DNA from: Leptotrichia sp. oral taxon 223
GTDB lineage: Bacteria > Fusobacteriota > Fusobacteriia > Fusobacteriales > Leptotrichiaceae
DNA: 64,000 nucleotides
Assembly: GCF_013394795.1 (NCBI RefSeq)
Contig: NZ_JABXYU010000001.1
Coordinates: 124,001 to 188,000, forward strand
Reading direction: 5' to 3'
Shown here: positions 9,155 to 17,599 of the stretch, one piece after another
Numbering within the stretch: the first letter of the stretch is position 1
Layout: the number at the start of each line of letters is the position of its first letter
Translations under genes and position numbers: made by a program
Notes under the pieces: generated by a model
What the model was told of the DNA's origin: nothing
What the model saw: the letters and a program-made list of their open reading frames with translations, nothing else
Database searches by the model: none

Positions 9155-9300
9155 ATTATAAAAATTAATAAATATGGCAATGTGTTATTGTCGTATTTTT
9201 TATTTTGAAAAATTTACTTAAATAAAAATACTTCTTATTATAATATACTTCGTTTAAAAAGCGAAAATTATATTTTAATTATTTAGAAGTACCAGTTCTT

Positions 9301-9973
9301 ATACTAAATCCCATTTAAAAAATAAAAGTAAAATTCTATAATAATTAATTTGATAGATTTGTTAAAAAAATCAAATTTAATTCTTAAGTATCCATCTTAA
9401 AGACTTTTATAATTTTATTTATAAATATTATGACTAATAATAGTTTTTTATATTTTTTTATTCAATTTTTTTGTAACGTAAGGGCATCAGACGCCATGCC
9501 CTTTTTCGCAATAACAGTTACTTTAACATGTATAACTGGTTACTGTTTAGAGATAATGGCGAAACGTTCTACGAACTACCCCGCTTACGCAAAACTTTCT
9601 TATAAAGAAAAAATAAAACTCGCTTCGTAAAAACTACGCTCACTTTCGCAAATAAAAGTTATTTTTACATAAATAAGTTTTATTATTATAAAAGTTGTGG
9701 CGAAAGAAATACATTCGTATTTAGTTATTTTTCCTTTAACGAAATTTTGCTTATTCAATAATTTTCCAAATTTAAAAACATAAAAACTATAGGAAAAATA
9801 TTTATTATAAGCAATTTTTTTTAATAAAAGTCCCTTATATGGATACTTAATGATAAAATTTAATTAAAGAATATTTTAATAGTTACATATGTTGTATGAT
9901 AGCATAACCCTATAAAAAATGACTTTAATTTCATAAATTTTTTGCTTTTTACTATTTAAATGGAATTTAGTAT
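9301..9973. mobile_element. MITE-like inverted-repeat element (copy B, about 0.67 kb)
   Basis: The left end is ATACTAAATCCCATTTAA (9301 onward). The right end is TTTAAATGGAATTTAGTAT (9955-9973), whose reverse complement differs from the left end by one base over 18. A nested second inverted pair is present: AAGTATCCAT at 9386-9395 and ATGGATACTT at 9839-9848. Shares its left end exactly (22 bases) with the element at 3311. No transposase gene is inside, so it looks like a non-autonomous or decayed element. Confidence 0.6.
9474..9506 (+). repeat. Copy 2 of the TAACGTAAG / CATCAGACGCCATG hairpin repeat
   Basis: GTAACGTAAG is followed by GGGCAT, loop CAGACGCC, ATGCCC and TTTTT, a perfect six-base-pair hairpin with a T tract. 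Copy 1 is at 99-133. It lies inside the inverted-repeat element at 9301-9973. Confidence 0.55.
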
Positions 9974-10071
9974 TAAAAAACAAAATTTTACTTTTTAATA
10001 TGACATACTTTCGTCATATTATACCTGCTATAATTAATTTAATTAAAATTAATAGAAAAGGTGGTATAGCT

Positions 10072-10545
10072 ATGAAATATGAAATAGTAGAAATTAAAGA
10101 AAAAACTCTTGTTGGATTTAAAACAAGAGTGAAAGATGATGAAACAATGTCTGAAAAAATTTCAGATTTATGGAAAAAACTATATTCTGAAAAAGGTGTC
10201 CAAAATATAAAAAACAGAATAAATGACAATGCTATTGGTGTCTATTATAACTACAGTAATGAAAATGGCTTTGAATATGATTGTCTTACAGGCTGTGAAG
10301 TGAAAAATAAAATTGATGCAATTCCTGAAGATATGATAAAAATAAAAATTCCCAAAGGAAGATATGCAAAATTTGTGATTTTTGGTGATCCTGTAAAGGC
10401 TGTTGGAGAATTTTGGTATAAATTTTGGGAAGAATTTGGGAAGGAAAAATCTGATATAAGAAATTATACTTATGATTTTGAAGAATATATAGTAGGTAAT
10501 GATTATGAAAATATGGAAATTCACATTTATATCAGCATAAAATAA
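10072..10545 (+). CDS. GyrI-like / AraC effector-binding-domain protein
   Basis: A 157-residue stand-alone ligand-binding domain of the GyrI-like (AraC effector-binding) class, recognisable from 'YEIVEIKEKTLVGFKTRV' at the start, a central 'GVYYNYSNENGFEYDCLTGCEV', 'PKGRYAKFVIFG' and the closing 'MEIHIYISIK'. Such proteins bind small hydrophobic or cationic molecules and may sequester drugs or inhibit gyrase, but the ligand here is unknown. The start at 10072 follows AAAAGGTGG; an upstream in-frame ATG at 10000 lacks a ribosome binding site. It is paired with a second GyrI-like gene 19 bases downstream. Confidence 0.8.
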   Translation: MKYEIVEIKEKTLVGFKTRVKDDETMSEKISDLWKKLYSEKGVQNIKNRINDNAIGVYYNYSNENGFEYDCLTGCEVKNKIDAIPEDMIKIKIPKGRYAKFVIFGDPVKAVGEFWYKFWEEFGKEKSDIRNYTYDFEEYIVGNDYENMEIHIYISIK

Positions 10546-10564
10546 TAACTAGGAGATGATAATT

Positions 10565-11221
10565 ATGGCATTTGATTTTAAAAAGGAATTTAAAAAATTT
10601 TATAAACCGTCGGAAAATCCTGAAATTATAGAAATTCCTAAAATGAATTTTATAGCAGTACGGGGAAAAGGAAATCCAAATGAGAAAGGAGGGGAATATC
10701 AGAAAGCTGTTGAAATGTTATATGGAGTTGCCTATACCCTTAAAATGAGTTACAAGACGCAATATAAAATTGAAGGATTTTTTGAATATGTTGTTCCTCC
10801 TTTGGAAGGGCTCTGGTGGCAGGAAAATGTAAAGCATGAGAATTATCTGTTAAACAAGGAATTATTTAACTGGATTTCTTTAATTAGAGTGCCTGATTTT
10901 ATTAAAAAGGAAGATGTAAAATGGGCTATAAAGTGTGCAACTGAAAAAAAGAAAAAAGATTTTTCAAAAGTTGAATTTTTCAGCTATAATGAAGGGGTTT
11001 GTGTACAATGCATGCATATAGGAAGCTACAATGAAGAACCTGAAACTATCCAAAGAATGAATGAATTTGCACAAAAATGTGGATATAGCATTGATTTAAC
11101 AGGTGAAAGGTATCACCATGAAATTTATTTAAGCGATCCAAGAAAAACAGATATAAATAAAATGAAGACAGTGATAAGACAGCCTGTCAGAAAACAGGGA
11201 GAAAATCATTCAGAAAAATAG
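10565..11221 (+). CDS. GyrI-like small-molecule-binding protein
   Basis: A 218-residue protein resembling the GyrI-like family with longer members such as YdeI-type proteins: 'MNFIAVRGKGNPNEKGGEYQ' near the start, then 'FEYVVPPLEGLWWQE', then 'YHHEIYLSDPRKTDINKMKTVIRQPV' near the end (given in part). The start is taken at 10565 because AGGAG at 10551-10555 directly abuts the earlier ATG at 10556. It forms a two-gene unit with the preceding GyrI-like gene, and a bidirectional terminator follows. Role inferred: binding or modification of a small toxic compound. Confidence 0.78.
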   Translation: MAFDFKKEFKKFYKPSENPEIIEIPKMNFIAVRGKGNPNEKGGEYQKAVEMLYGVAYTLKMSYKTQYKIEGFFEYVVPPLEGLWWQENVKHENYLLNKELFNWISLIRVPDFIKKEDVKWAIKCATEKKKKDFSKVEFFSYNEGVCVQCMHIGSYNEEPETIQRMNEFAQKCGYSIDLTGERYHHEIYLSDPRKTDINKMKTVIRQPVRKQGENHSEK

Positions 11222-11242
11222 AGCTTAATATCTGTTCACTAA

Positions 11243-11275
11243 AGAGAGGTAGTTTAATTGATTCTACCTCTTTTA
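11243..11275. terminator. Bidirectional terminator between GyrI-like gene and yaaA
   Basis: AGAGGTAG and CTACCTCT arms flank a 12-base A/T-rich loop, with A runs on the left and T runs on the right. It lies between two convergent genes. Confidence 0.75.
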
Positions 11276-12007
11276 TCACTTCTTCACATAAACATATTTT
11301 CTTTCATCCGACATTTTTTCACTAAAAACATACCCATTCAAAGTAATGTTTTTCAATTTTTTCACATCACTAATCTTATTTTTCACAATATAATTCAAAG
11401 TAAAACCTCGTATTTTCTTTGAGTTTGTGCTTACTTGTTTCAATTTGCCATTGGAATCTTCCCAAAATTCAAAGTCAATCAATTTATTAGAATTTATAAG
11501 TTTAGAATATTCCTTTGAGGCAAGATTTAAAATAACATCTTCATTTTCAAAATATTCATTCACGCTAGTTTTCCAAACCTCATAAAGCGACTTATTCTTA
11601 AAAATTGAATTTGTCATATCAAGACGATACTCCTTCACATTTGTATAAGGTGTCAAAATCTCATACAAAGCAGACAAAATAACCAAATGCGATTCCAAAT
11701 ATTCAAAATCACTTTTATCAAACGTTTCGATTTTTATAGCCTTATACGCAACACCAGTATAGCTTGTCAAAGCATTTCCACTTTTCTCATTCTCATAGTT
11801 TTTATAAAATTCCAATAACTTTTTTGCCTTTTCATTTTTCAATTTAAACTTTTTCTCAATTTCCTCTACAGAAAAGATTTTTATTTTTTCAATAATTTCC
11901 TTCGTTATTTCCAAATAAAAAGGCTCTTTTTCAATCAAGTAACTATCATCTTTTATTGGTAAATTATTAATTTTTTTAGTTTTACTTGGTGATATTATAA
12001 TTTTCAT
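11276..12007 (-). CDS. yaaA: YaaA-family protein (peroxide stress, DUF328)
   Basis: A 243-residue protein of the UPF0246/YaaA family, which in E. coli lowers free intracellular iron during hydrogen peroxide stress and has a DNA-binding fold. Diagnostic parts are the N-terminal 'MKIIISPSKTKK', a central 'YTGVAYKAI', 'ILSALYEILTPY' followed by 'YRLDM', and 'NLASKEYSK' in the C-terminal half. The gene is transcribed alone, divergently from the Fur-family regulator. Confidence 0.92.
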   Translation of the reverse strand: MKIIISPSKTKKINNLPIKDDSYLIEKEPFYLEITKEIIEKIKIFSVEEIEKKFKLKNEKAKKLLEFYKNYENEKSGNALTSYTGVAYKAIKIETFDKSDFEYLESHLVILSALYEILTPYTNVKEYRLDMTNSIFKNKSLYEVWKTSVNEYFENEDVILNLASKEYSKLINSNKLIDFEFWEDSNGKLKQVSTNSKKIRGFTLNYIVKNKISDVKKLKNITLNGYVFSEKMSDERKYVYVKK

Positions 12008-12336
12008 AAACTAAATCTCCATAAATTTTATCAGTATATTTCATTTTATTTTCATTTAAATCATTTTTTAAAGAAATTGTTTCAAATATTGAATTTAAAG
12101 GTTTTCTCATCCAAATAGTTTATACCACATTTTTTATGAAATAACAAACTTTTACAAATATTATTTAAAAAAAATTTTTATTACTCTAATTGAATAATCC
12201 TTGCATTTTGATTATATCATCCACATTAATCCTTTTCCCCCTTCTTGTATAATCCTATTACATTATGTTTATAACCTGTTTTGAAGGATATTTAACTTAT
12301 TTTTTACAAGCAAAAAAATTATTGTTATAAATTCAT

Positions 12337-12365
12337 TTGACAAAATACATTTTTTTATATATAAT
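12337..12365 (+). promoter_or_regulatory. Perfect sigma-70-type promoter of the zur-znu operon
   Basis: TTGACA at 12337-12342, a 17-base spacer, and TATAAT at 12360-12365: both hexamers match the consensus exactly. The expected transcription start is near 12372, about 66 bases before the regulator gene. Confidence 0.85.
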
Positions 12366-12376
12366 AAGTTATATTT

Positions 12377-12391
12377 TGCGAATGATTTGCA
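12377..12391 (+). promoter_or_regulatory. Putative Fur/Zur-type operator
   Basis: TGCGAATGATTTGCA is a 7-1-7 palindrome with one mismatched pair (TGCGAAT versus TGCAAAT). This is the architecture of Fur/Zur/PerR boxes. It lies 12 bases downstream of the -10 element, where bound repressor would block initiation, which points to autoregulation by the gene that follows. Confidence 0.65.
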
Positions 12392-12437
12392 AATTTGCTA
12401 AAATAAAAAACGTTTTTTATTATTAGGAGATGTTATT

Positions 12438-12794
12438 ATGAAATTAACTAAGAAAAGGCAAAAAATTTTTGAACTTGTACAGGCTTCAAATAACCCTGTA
12501 AATGCAAAATTTTTGAAATCAAAGGTAGATTTTGACTTATCGACAGTTTACCGGGCTTTGGAATTTTTAGAGAAAAATAATTATATTTTTTCGTTTGACT
12601 TTGAAAATGAAAAATATTACTTTAAGGAAGAAAATGCCAATTTTTTTATTTGTGATTCTTGCAAGCATATTGAAACTATGCCTGAATTTTCAAATGAAGA
12701 AACAGAAAAGGAAAAAAGTGAATTAAAAAAACGAGGCTTTTCACTATTGTCACATCTTTCGATTTTTAAAGGAAAATGCAACGATTGTGATTAA
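12438..12794 (+). CDS. Fur-family metalloregulator, probably Zur
   Basis: A 118-residue Fur-fold repressor. The N-terminal winged helix contains 'FDLSTVYRALEFLEKNNYI', the usual DNA-recognition helix. The C-terminal half has two CxxC pairs ('CDSC' near residue 76 and 'CNDC' at the end) forming the structural zinc site. It is shorter than typical Fur (about 140) and lacks an obvious histidine cluster. Zinc specificity is inferred from its position as first gene of a znuA-znuC-znuB operon controlled by a palindromic box. Confidence 0.85.
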   Translation: MKLTKKRQKIFELVQASNNPVNAKFLKSKVDFDLSTVYRALEFLEKNNYIFSFDFENEKYYFKEENANFFICDSCKHIETMPEFSNEETEKEKSELKKRGFSLLSHLSIFKGKCNDCD

Positions 12795-12833
12795 ATTTAT
12801 GATTTACAAAAAATACATATAGGAGGAATTAAA

Positions 12834-13772
12834 ATGAAAAAATTATTATCATTACTTTTATTATCAGCTCTGTTTATTTTTTCTTGCGGAAATAATTCAG
12901 AAACTAAAAAAGAGCAAGGAGCTGCAGGAGCAAAGGAAAAAATTGTAACAAGTGTACCGCCTTTAAGATGGCTTGCTCAAAAAATTGCAGGAGATGATTT
13001 TGAAGTTATTTCAATTGTGCAGCCAAATATGAATCACGAACTATTTGAGCCAAAACCTTCAGATTTGAAAATTTTAGAAAATTCAAAAGTATTTTTCACT
13101 TATAATATGTTAGGATTTGAAGAAACAATTTCTGATAGTCTAAGCGATAAAAATAAAATTGTTAATGTTTTGGATGGTGTTGATAAAAATTTATTTATCA
13201 AAGGGGATCATGATCATGACCACGAACATGAGCATGGACATGAACATAGTAAAAACGAAGAACACGAACATCATCACGAGCATGAAGGACATGGTGGAAT
13301 TGATCCGCACGTATGGTTCTCGCTTGATATGATGCCTAAAGTTGCTGAAAATATAAAAAATGAATTGTCAAAACTTTATCCAGACAAAAAAGAAACTTTT
13401 GAAAAAAATTACAATGCTTTCATTACAGAACTTAATCAAGTAAAAGCAGAACTTTCACAAAAAATGGCTTCAAAAACTAAAAAATCATTTATGATTTATC
13501 ACCCTGCATTAAACTATTTCCTAAAAAATTATGCCATTGAAGAAATTTCAATCGAGCAGGAAGGAAAAGAACCATCAGCACAGCAAATAAAGGAAATCAT
13601 CGACGAAGCGAAAGAACATAACGTAACTACAATCTTAGTTCAGCCTCAATTTCCAAAACAAAGTGCCGAAGCTATTTCTAGAGAAATTCCTAACTCAAAA
13701 GTTGCTGAATTTAACGTTGACAAGGAAAATGTCTTTGAAAATCTAAAACAGTTTGTAGATTATTTAAATTAA
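12834..13772 (+). CDS. znuA: Zinc ABC transporter substrate-binding lipoprotein ZnuA
   Basis: A 312-residue cluster A-I metal-binding protein. The N terminus is a lipoprotein signal ending in 'FIFSCGNN', so it should be lipid-anchored at the periplasmic face. Metal ligands are expected in 'MNHELFEPKPSD', 'DPHVWFSLDM' and 'YHPALNYF'. Between them (about residues 124-152) is a long His/Asp/Glu-rich loop with many HD and HE repeats, a hallmark of zinc rather than manganese carriers. The ribosome binding site is AGGAGGAATT. It sits between the Fur-type regulator and the ATPase. Confidence 0.95.
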   Translation: MKKLLSLLLLSALFIFSCGNNSETKKEQGAAGAKEKIVTSVPPLRWLAQKIAGDDFEVISIVQPNMNHELFEPKPSDLKILENSKVFFTYNMLGFEETISDSLSDKNKIVNVLDGVDKNLFIKGDHDHDHEHEHGHEHSKNEEHEHHHEHEGHGGIDPHVWFSLDMMPKVAENIKNELSKLYPDKKETFEKNYNAFITELNQVKAELSQKMASKTKKSFMIYHPALNYFLKNYAIEEISIEQEGKEPSAQQIKEIIDEAKEHNVTTILVQPQFPKQSAEAISREIPNSKVAEFNVDKENVFENLKQFVDYLN

Positions 13773-13823
13773 AAATTTTTATTCAATAAAAAAGAACGAT
13801 AAGAAAAACGAAAGGATAAAAAT

Positions 13824-14525
13824 TTGATGGCTAACGGACAGAATAAAAAACTTGTGAGCGTACAGAATCTTAATTTTAAATACAACAATGATTATATTTT
13901 GAACGATATAAACTTAGATATTTTTAAAGGAAAAAATGTCGCAATTCTGGGAAGAAATGGTGGCGGAAAATCAACTTTGGTAAAAGTTATGCTTGGATTT
14001 TTAAGAAAAAATTCTGGCAGTATTGAATTTTTTACAAGTGAAAACAAAATTGGGTATTTGCCACAAATAAGGGAGTTTGACACTTCCTTTCCCATTAATA
14101 TTTTTGACTTGGTAATATCGGGATTGACTAATAAAAATAATCTTTTCAGAAGATTTAACAATGAAGAAAAAAAACGTGCTGAAATACTCTTGAAGGAATT
14201 TGGTATTTTTCATTTAAAAAATAAATTAATAAATGAAGTGTCTGGTGGACAACTTCAAAGGGCATTAATTGCACGTGCCTTAATTTCTTCACCAGAACTT
14301 ATTTTTCTTGATGAGCCGGAATCATTTCTGGATAAGGAATTTGAATTTAAACTTTTTGAAAAAATAAAGGAGCTGTCAGAGTCTACAATAGTTGTAATTT
14401 CTCATGAACTGGAAAAAATTTACGACTACATTGATTCAATTTTTGTTGTGGAAGGCAATATTCGAGTTTATGAGAAAAAGGAAGATTACGTGTGCAGCAA
14501 TCCTTATTTACATTCACATAAATAA
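13824..14525 (+). CDS. znuC: Zinc ABC transporter ATP-binding protein ZnuC
   Basis: A 233-residue ABC ATPase powering zinc import. It has Walker A 'GRNGGGKST' (residues about 43-51), Q-loop 'LPQIREF', ABC signature 'VSGGQLQRALIARAL', Walker B 'LIFLDEPE' and the switch histidine in 'VVISHE'. The ATG at 13827, two bases after a candidate TTG/ATG cluster, is an alternative start. Gene order with znuA and znuB fixes the substrate. Confidence 0.93.
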   Translation: MMANGQNKKLVSVQNLNFKYNNDYILNDINLDIFKGKNVAILGRNGGGKSTLVKVMLGFLRKNSGSIEFFTSENKIGYLPQIREFDTSFPINIFDLVISGLTNKNNLFRRFNNEEKKRAEILLKEFGIFHLKNKLINEVSGGQLQRALIARALISSPELIFLDEPESFLDKEFEFKLFEKIKELSESTIVVISHELEKIYDYIDSIFVVEGNIRVYEKKEDYVCSNPYLHSHK

Positions 14526-14566
14526 AATTTAAAAAATTAAAGAAAAATTATTAAGATTGGGGAAAT

Positions 14567-15409
14567 ATGGAATTTATAAAAATTTTTGAATACGCCTTTA
14601 TGAGAAACGCCCTTATTGTAGGACTTCTTTCAAGTATATGCTGCGGAATAATAGGAACTTATATTGTAAATAAAAAAATGGTCTTTATTTCATCAAGTAT
14701 CAGCCACGCATCTTACGGCGGTATCGGAATAGGAATTTATCTAATTTATTTCTTTAACTTGCCAATAAAAGATCCGCTGTTTTTTGGACTAATTTTTTCA
14801 ATATTGTCAGGTGTACTAATTTTGATTTTAAAAGATGCCCTGCACGTTGACGGTGATTTGGGAATAGGTATCGTTATGTCAATGGGAATGGCTATCGGAA
14901 TTATTTTTTCCTTCTTGACACCAGGCTATCAGTCCGATATGTCAACTTACCTATTTGGAAATATTCTTTTATCCAATACCCTAAACATAATTTTACTGCT
15001 AATACTGGACATAATCACAATCACATTTTTCATCATCTTCTACAAAAGTATCGTCTACACCAGCTTTGATGAAAACTTCTACAAAATCCACAGCGTCCCA
15101 GTAACTTTCATAAACTACTTTATGATAATCCTAATATCCTCCGTCATAATAATAAACATAAAAACAATAGGAATCATCCTAATAATCTCAATCCTGACAA
15201 TCCCACAGGCAATCGCAGCCTCACTCGCAAGGAAATACTCAACAATCATAATTCTATCCATAATTTTCTCATTTATAGGAATACTATCAGGACTGTATTT
15301 TTCCTACACGCTGAATATTCCGTCAGGCCCTTCGATTATTGTGTTACTTACAGTTTTGTTGGCGTTAGTTAAGATGGGAGGATTTGTGAAAGGAAAATTT
15401 TTGAATTAA
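14567..15409 (+). CDS. znuB: Zinc ABC transporter permease ZnuB
   Basis: A 280-residue polytopic membrane protein of the ABC-3 family with about eight hydrophobic segments. 'VNKKMVFISSSISHASYGGIG' (given in part) near residue 35 matches the conserved family region, and 'IKTIGIILIISILTIPQA' near 200 matches the typical 'KxVGxLLVxALLxxPAA' block. It is the last gene of the zinc operon and is preceded by GGGGAAAT. Codon use in the last third is unusually C-rich at third positions relative to neighbours, but the frame is intact. Confidence 0.93.
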   Translation: MEFIKIFEYAFMRNALIVGLLSSICCGIIGTYIVNKKMVFISSSISHASYGGIGIGIYLIYFFNLPIKDPLFFGLIFSILSGVLILILKDALHVDGDLGIGIVMSMGMAIGIIFSFLTPGYQSDMSTYLFGNILLSNTLNIILLLILDIITITFFIIFYKSIVYTSFDENFYKIHSVPVTFINYFMIILISSVIIINIKTIGIILIISILTIPQAIAASLARKYSTIIILSIIFSFIGILSGLYFSYTLNIPSGPSIIVLLTVLLALVKMGGFVKGKFLN

Positions 15410-15439
15410 TTTTTATTATAAATCAAATTAGAATCAGAA

Positions 15440-15555
15440 CTTTTAAAAAAGTCAAGACTACCTCTAAAAGGGGCTTCATACTTTGCGTACTCAACTGACT
15501 GACTAAAGTCAATAATTAAAAACATGAGGTGAGCGACTATTACTCACCTCCTTAC
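15440..15555. other. Structured intergenic region between znuB and the lipoprotein gene
   Basis: Contains several short hairpins: GACT/AGTC around 15500-15510 and a perfect 8-bp stem GAGGTGAG/CTCACCTC at 15536-15550. No T run follows on the plus strand, so the second hairpin is not a classical terminator for znuB. The mixture of small hairpins near the words 'actgactgactaaagtc' resembles the ends of IS200/IS605-type elements, but no transposase remains, so this is only a possibility. Confidence 0.35.
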
Positions 15556-15567
15556 AATTACTAGACT

Positions 15568-16557
15568 TTATTTTTGTAACATTAAGACATTAAACACATT
15601 TTCTAAATCTGTTTTTGCACTTAAAATATTGCTGGCGCTCATTACTACATCCTGAATATTCTGATTTTTTACACCTGTTAGCATTTTTTGCATATTTTCT
15701 GATAACGTTTTTGAACTTTCCTTTATTTTTTTGAAATCTGCCTCGCTTATGTTTTCTTTTTTAGCATTTTCTAGCGTCATTTCAGATACTGCCTTGTATG
15801 CACTTTGTACGTCGTTATTTGCCTCTTCCAGCATTTTTACTTCATTTTCATCAAAGTTTAAATTGTTTTTTCCGAAGGCTGTTTTTCCAAATTTATCTAC
15901 TGAATTTACAAATTTCAAAATATTTAATTTTACTGTTTTTCCATCTTTCTGTAATTGGTTTTCCATTTTTTGATTGATTATCTGAGCAATTTCATGTAAT
16001 GAATTAGCAAAAATTTTGTAATTTTCCTGTCTGTTTTGCAATACAACTTTGTATTTATCATTCAGTTCTCCTGCTTTTGCCAGTTTATCAGTTTTATAAT
16101 CACCTTTTTCAAAATAATCATTAATTTCTGTCAATACCTTTTGTTCCTCTACCAATGAATTTATCAGATTTTCAGCATTTTTGTCAATTGCTTCCATTTT
16201 TGGATTTTTTTGCATTACATCTGTAATTTCTTTTATATATTCGCCAGTCAGGTTAATTGAATTATTCAGATTTCCCATAAATGCAGGTACTTCTGAAATA
16301 TTTTTTATATTTCCAGCTTCATTAGTAAATTCATCTTTTTTTATTTCTGTAAAAAATGTGTTCCACTCTTCAGAATTTGGCACATCGCTTAATTTTGAAT
16401 ATTCATTATATTTCGCAATTTCCTCAGCCGAAATGTCCCTTTTCACATCCGTTACTTCCACTTTATCCTTGTCATTCTTGCCATTGCCCTTGTTATCACA
16501 ACCAGCAAGAACCAGCAATGCCATTATTCCAATCAAAACATATTTTTTCAATTTCAT
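15568..16557 (-). CDS. DUF3829-like lipoprotein
   Basis: A 329-residue protein with a lipoprotein signal ('LLVLAGCDN', lipobox Cys at about residue 20). The mature part is strongly helical and charged, consistent with the DUF3829/YiiG family: 'NEYSKLSDVPNSEEWNTFF' early, 'NDYFEKGDYKTDKLAKAGEL' in the middle and a helical C terminus. Function in that family is not established. Lys/Glu-rich helices suggest a periplasmic, perhaps cell-wall-facing helical bundle. The next gene upstream on this strand is 90 bases away, so it may have its own promoter. Confidence 0.75.
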   Translation of the reverse strand: MKLKKYVLIGIMALLVLAGCDNKGNGKNDKDKVEVTDVKRDISAEEIAKYNEYSKLSDVPNSEEWNTFFTEIKKDEFTNEAGNIKNISEVPAFMGNLNNSINLTGEYIKEITDVMQKNPKMEAIDKNAENLINSLVEEQKVLTEINDYFEKGDYKTDKLAKAGELNDKYKVVLQNRQENYKIFANSLHEIAQIINQKMENQLQKDGKTVKLNILKFVNSVDKFGKTAFGKNNLNFDENEVKMLEEANNDVQSAYKAVSEMTLENAKKENISEADFKKIKESSKTLSENMQKMLTGVKNQNIQDVVMSASNILSAKTDLENVFNVLMLQK

Positions 16558-16646
16558 TGTCTTCCCTCCAGAATATTTTATTTTTATAAACTTATTATTT
16601 TCACAATACCTGTTATTATACCAAATTTTTATTTATTTAACAAATT

Positions 16647-17591
16647 TTATACTAATCCTGCAAGCTTCAAAATGTAAAGCCATCCCGTCAACGTAAAAAT
16701 ACTCATAATTGTCGTAACCATGACAGTTCCCGAAGTTACAGCCCCATTATGACCCATTCCTCTTGCCATCGTAAATGAAGTCGGAGTTGTTGGGCTTCCC
16801 AGCATTCCAAGCACAGCAACCAGCTTTTCGTCCTTAAATCCAAATTTTATGGCTATTGGCAAAAATATCGCCGTAAGAATTAGGAGCTTGAATGAAGACG
16901 AAACTAATACAATCTTCAGTTTTGAAAAAACTTCCTTTACATCAAAACTCGCTCCAAGTGCAAGCAGCCCAAGGGGAGTTGCCGCAGCAGAAAACGTTGA
17001 AATTGATTTCTTCATAATCACTGGCTGCGGGATTTTTAATAATGCCCAAACCATTCCAGCCAGAATTCCAAGTATCAGTGGATTTTTCATAACTCCCTTT
17101 AACGTATTTTTCAAAACTGTTCTATTCAATTTCCCCTGCTTTGGACGCAGCAGCATCAAAATTACAACCGAAGCGACATTGTACAAAGGGACAGCTCCGA
17201 TTACCATAAGTGCTACAATTTTAGCCTCTCCATACACATTCTGCACAAAGGCATAAGCAAGCAGAGCAGCGCTGCTTCTAAATCCCGCCTGAATAAATTC
17301 CCCACGGATTGACTTATCTCTTAAAAAAATTGAAACAATGCACATTATCGTTATCGAAAAAAATGTTGCAGAAAAACAAAAAAGCAAATATTTCAAATCC
17401 CAGATTGCCGAAAAATCAGACAGCGACAATTCCTTAAATAATAGCACAGGCAAAAGTGCCAGAAATACAAATCTATTCATCTTATCTGCAAATTCCAAGT
17501 CTATAATCCCTATTTTTCTAAAGACGTATCCAAGTATCATCAGTAAAAATACAGGCATTGTTGCATTCAAGCAAAATATTAATTCTTTCAT
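16647..17591 (-). CDS. AEC-family transporter (auxin efflux carrier type)
   Basis: A 314-residue membrane protein with ten hydrophobic segments arranged 5+5, matching the AEC/bile-acid-sodium-symporter-like fold. Visible family parts include 'FCLNATMPVFLLMILGYVFRK' at the N terminus (in part), 'NPLILGILAGMVWALLKIP' in the middle and 'PTTPTSFTMARGMGHNG' near the C terminus. Bacterial members export or import organic acids such as malate. The start at 17591 is chosen for the adjacent AAGGAGGAAA. The malolactic enzyme gene nearby makes malate an attractive but unproven substrate. Confidence 0.85.
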   Translation of the reverse strand: MKELIFCLNATMPVFLLMILGYVFRKIGIIDLEFADKMNRFVFLALLPVLLFKELSLSDFSAIWDLKYLLFCFSATFFSITIMCIVSIFLRDKSIRGEFIQAGFRSSAALLAYAFVQNVYGEAKIVALMVIGAVPLYNVASVVILMLLRPKQGKLNRTVLKNTLKGVMKNPLILGILAGMVWALLKIPQPVIMKKSISTFSAAATPLGLLALGASFDVKEVFSKLKIVLVSSSFKLLILTAIFLPIAIKFGFKDEKLVAVLGMLGSPTTPTSFTMARGMGHNGAVTSGTVMVTTIMSIFTLTGWLYILKLAGLV

Positions 17592-17599
17592 TTTCCTCC

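Larger units (their letters stand above)
9155..10071. other. 917-base non-coding, repeat-rich interval
   Basis: No supported gene. It contains a large inverted-repeat element (9301-9973) and copy 2 of the TAACGTAAG hairpin repeat (9474-9506). A 66-codon open frame at 9430-9630 runs straight through that repeat, has no ribosome binding site, and is probably not a gene. The remainder is AT-rich with homopolymeric A/T runs. Confidence 0.7.
12008..12437. other. 430-base divergent intergenic region upstream of yaaA and the zinc operon
   Basis: No coding potential seen. The right 100 bases hold the consensus promoter and operator of the zinc operon. The left part is AT-rich, and I see no clear promoter for yaaA or other structure. 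Confidence 0.6.

Noticed and set aside
9430-9630. Possible 66-residue gene
   Set aside because: It runs through the dispersed hairpin repeat, has no ribosome binding site, and its sequence simply follows the repeat; treated as non-coding.
13205-13300. Repetitive CAT/GAA-rich sequence that could suggest a repeat array
   Set aside because: It is the His-rich metal-binding loop of ZnuA in an intact frame, not a CRISPR or non-coding repeat.
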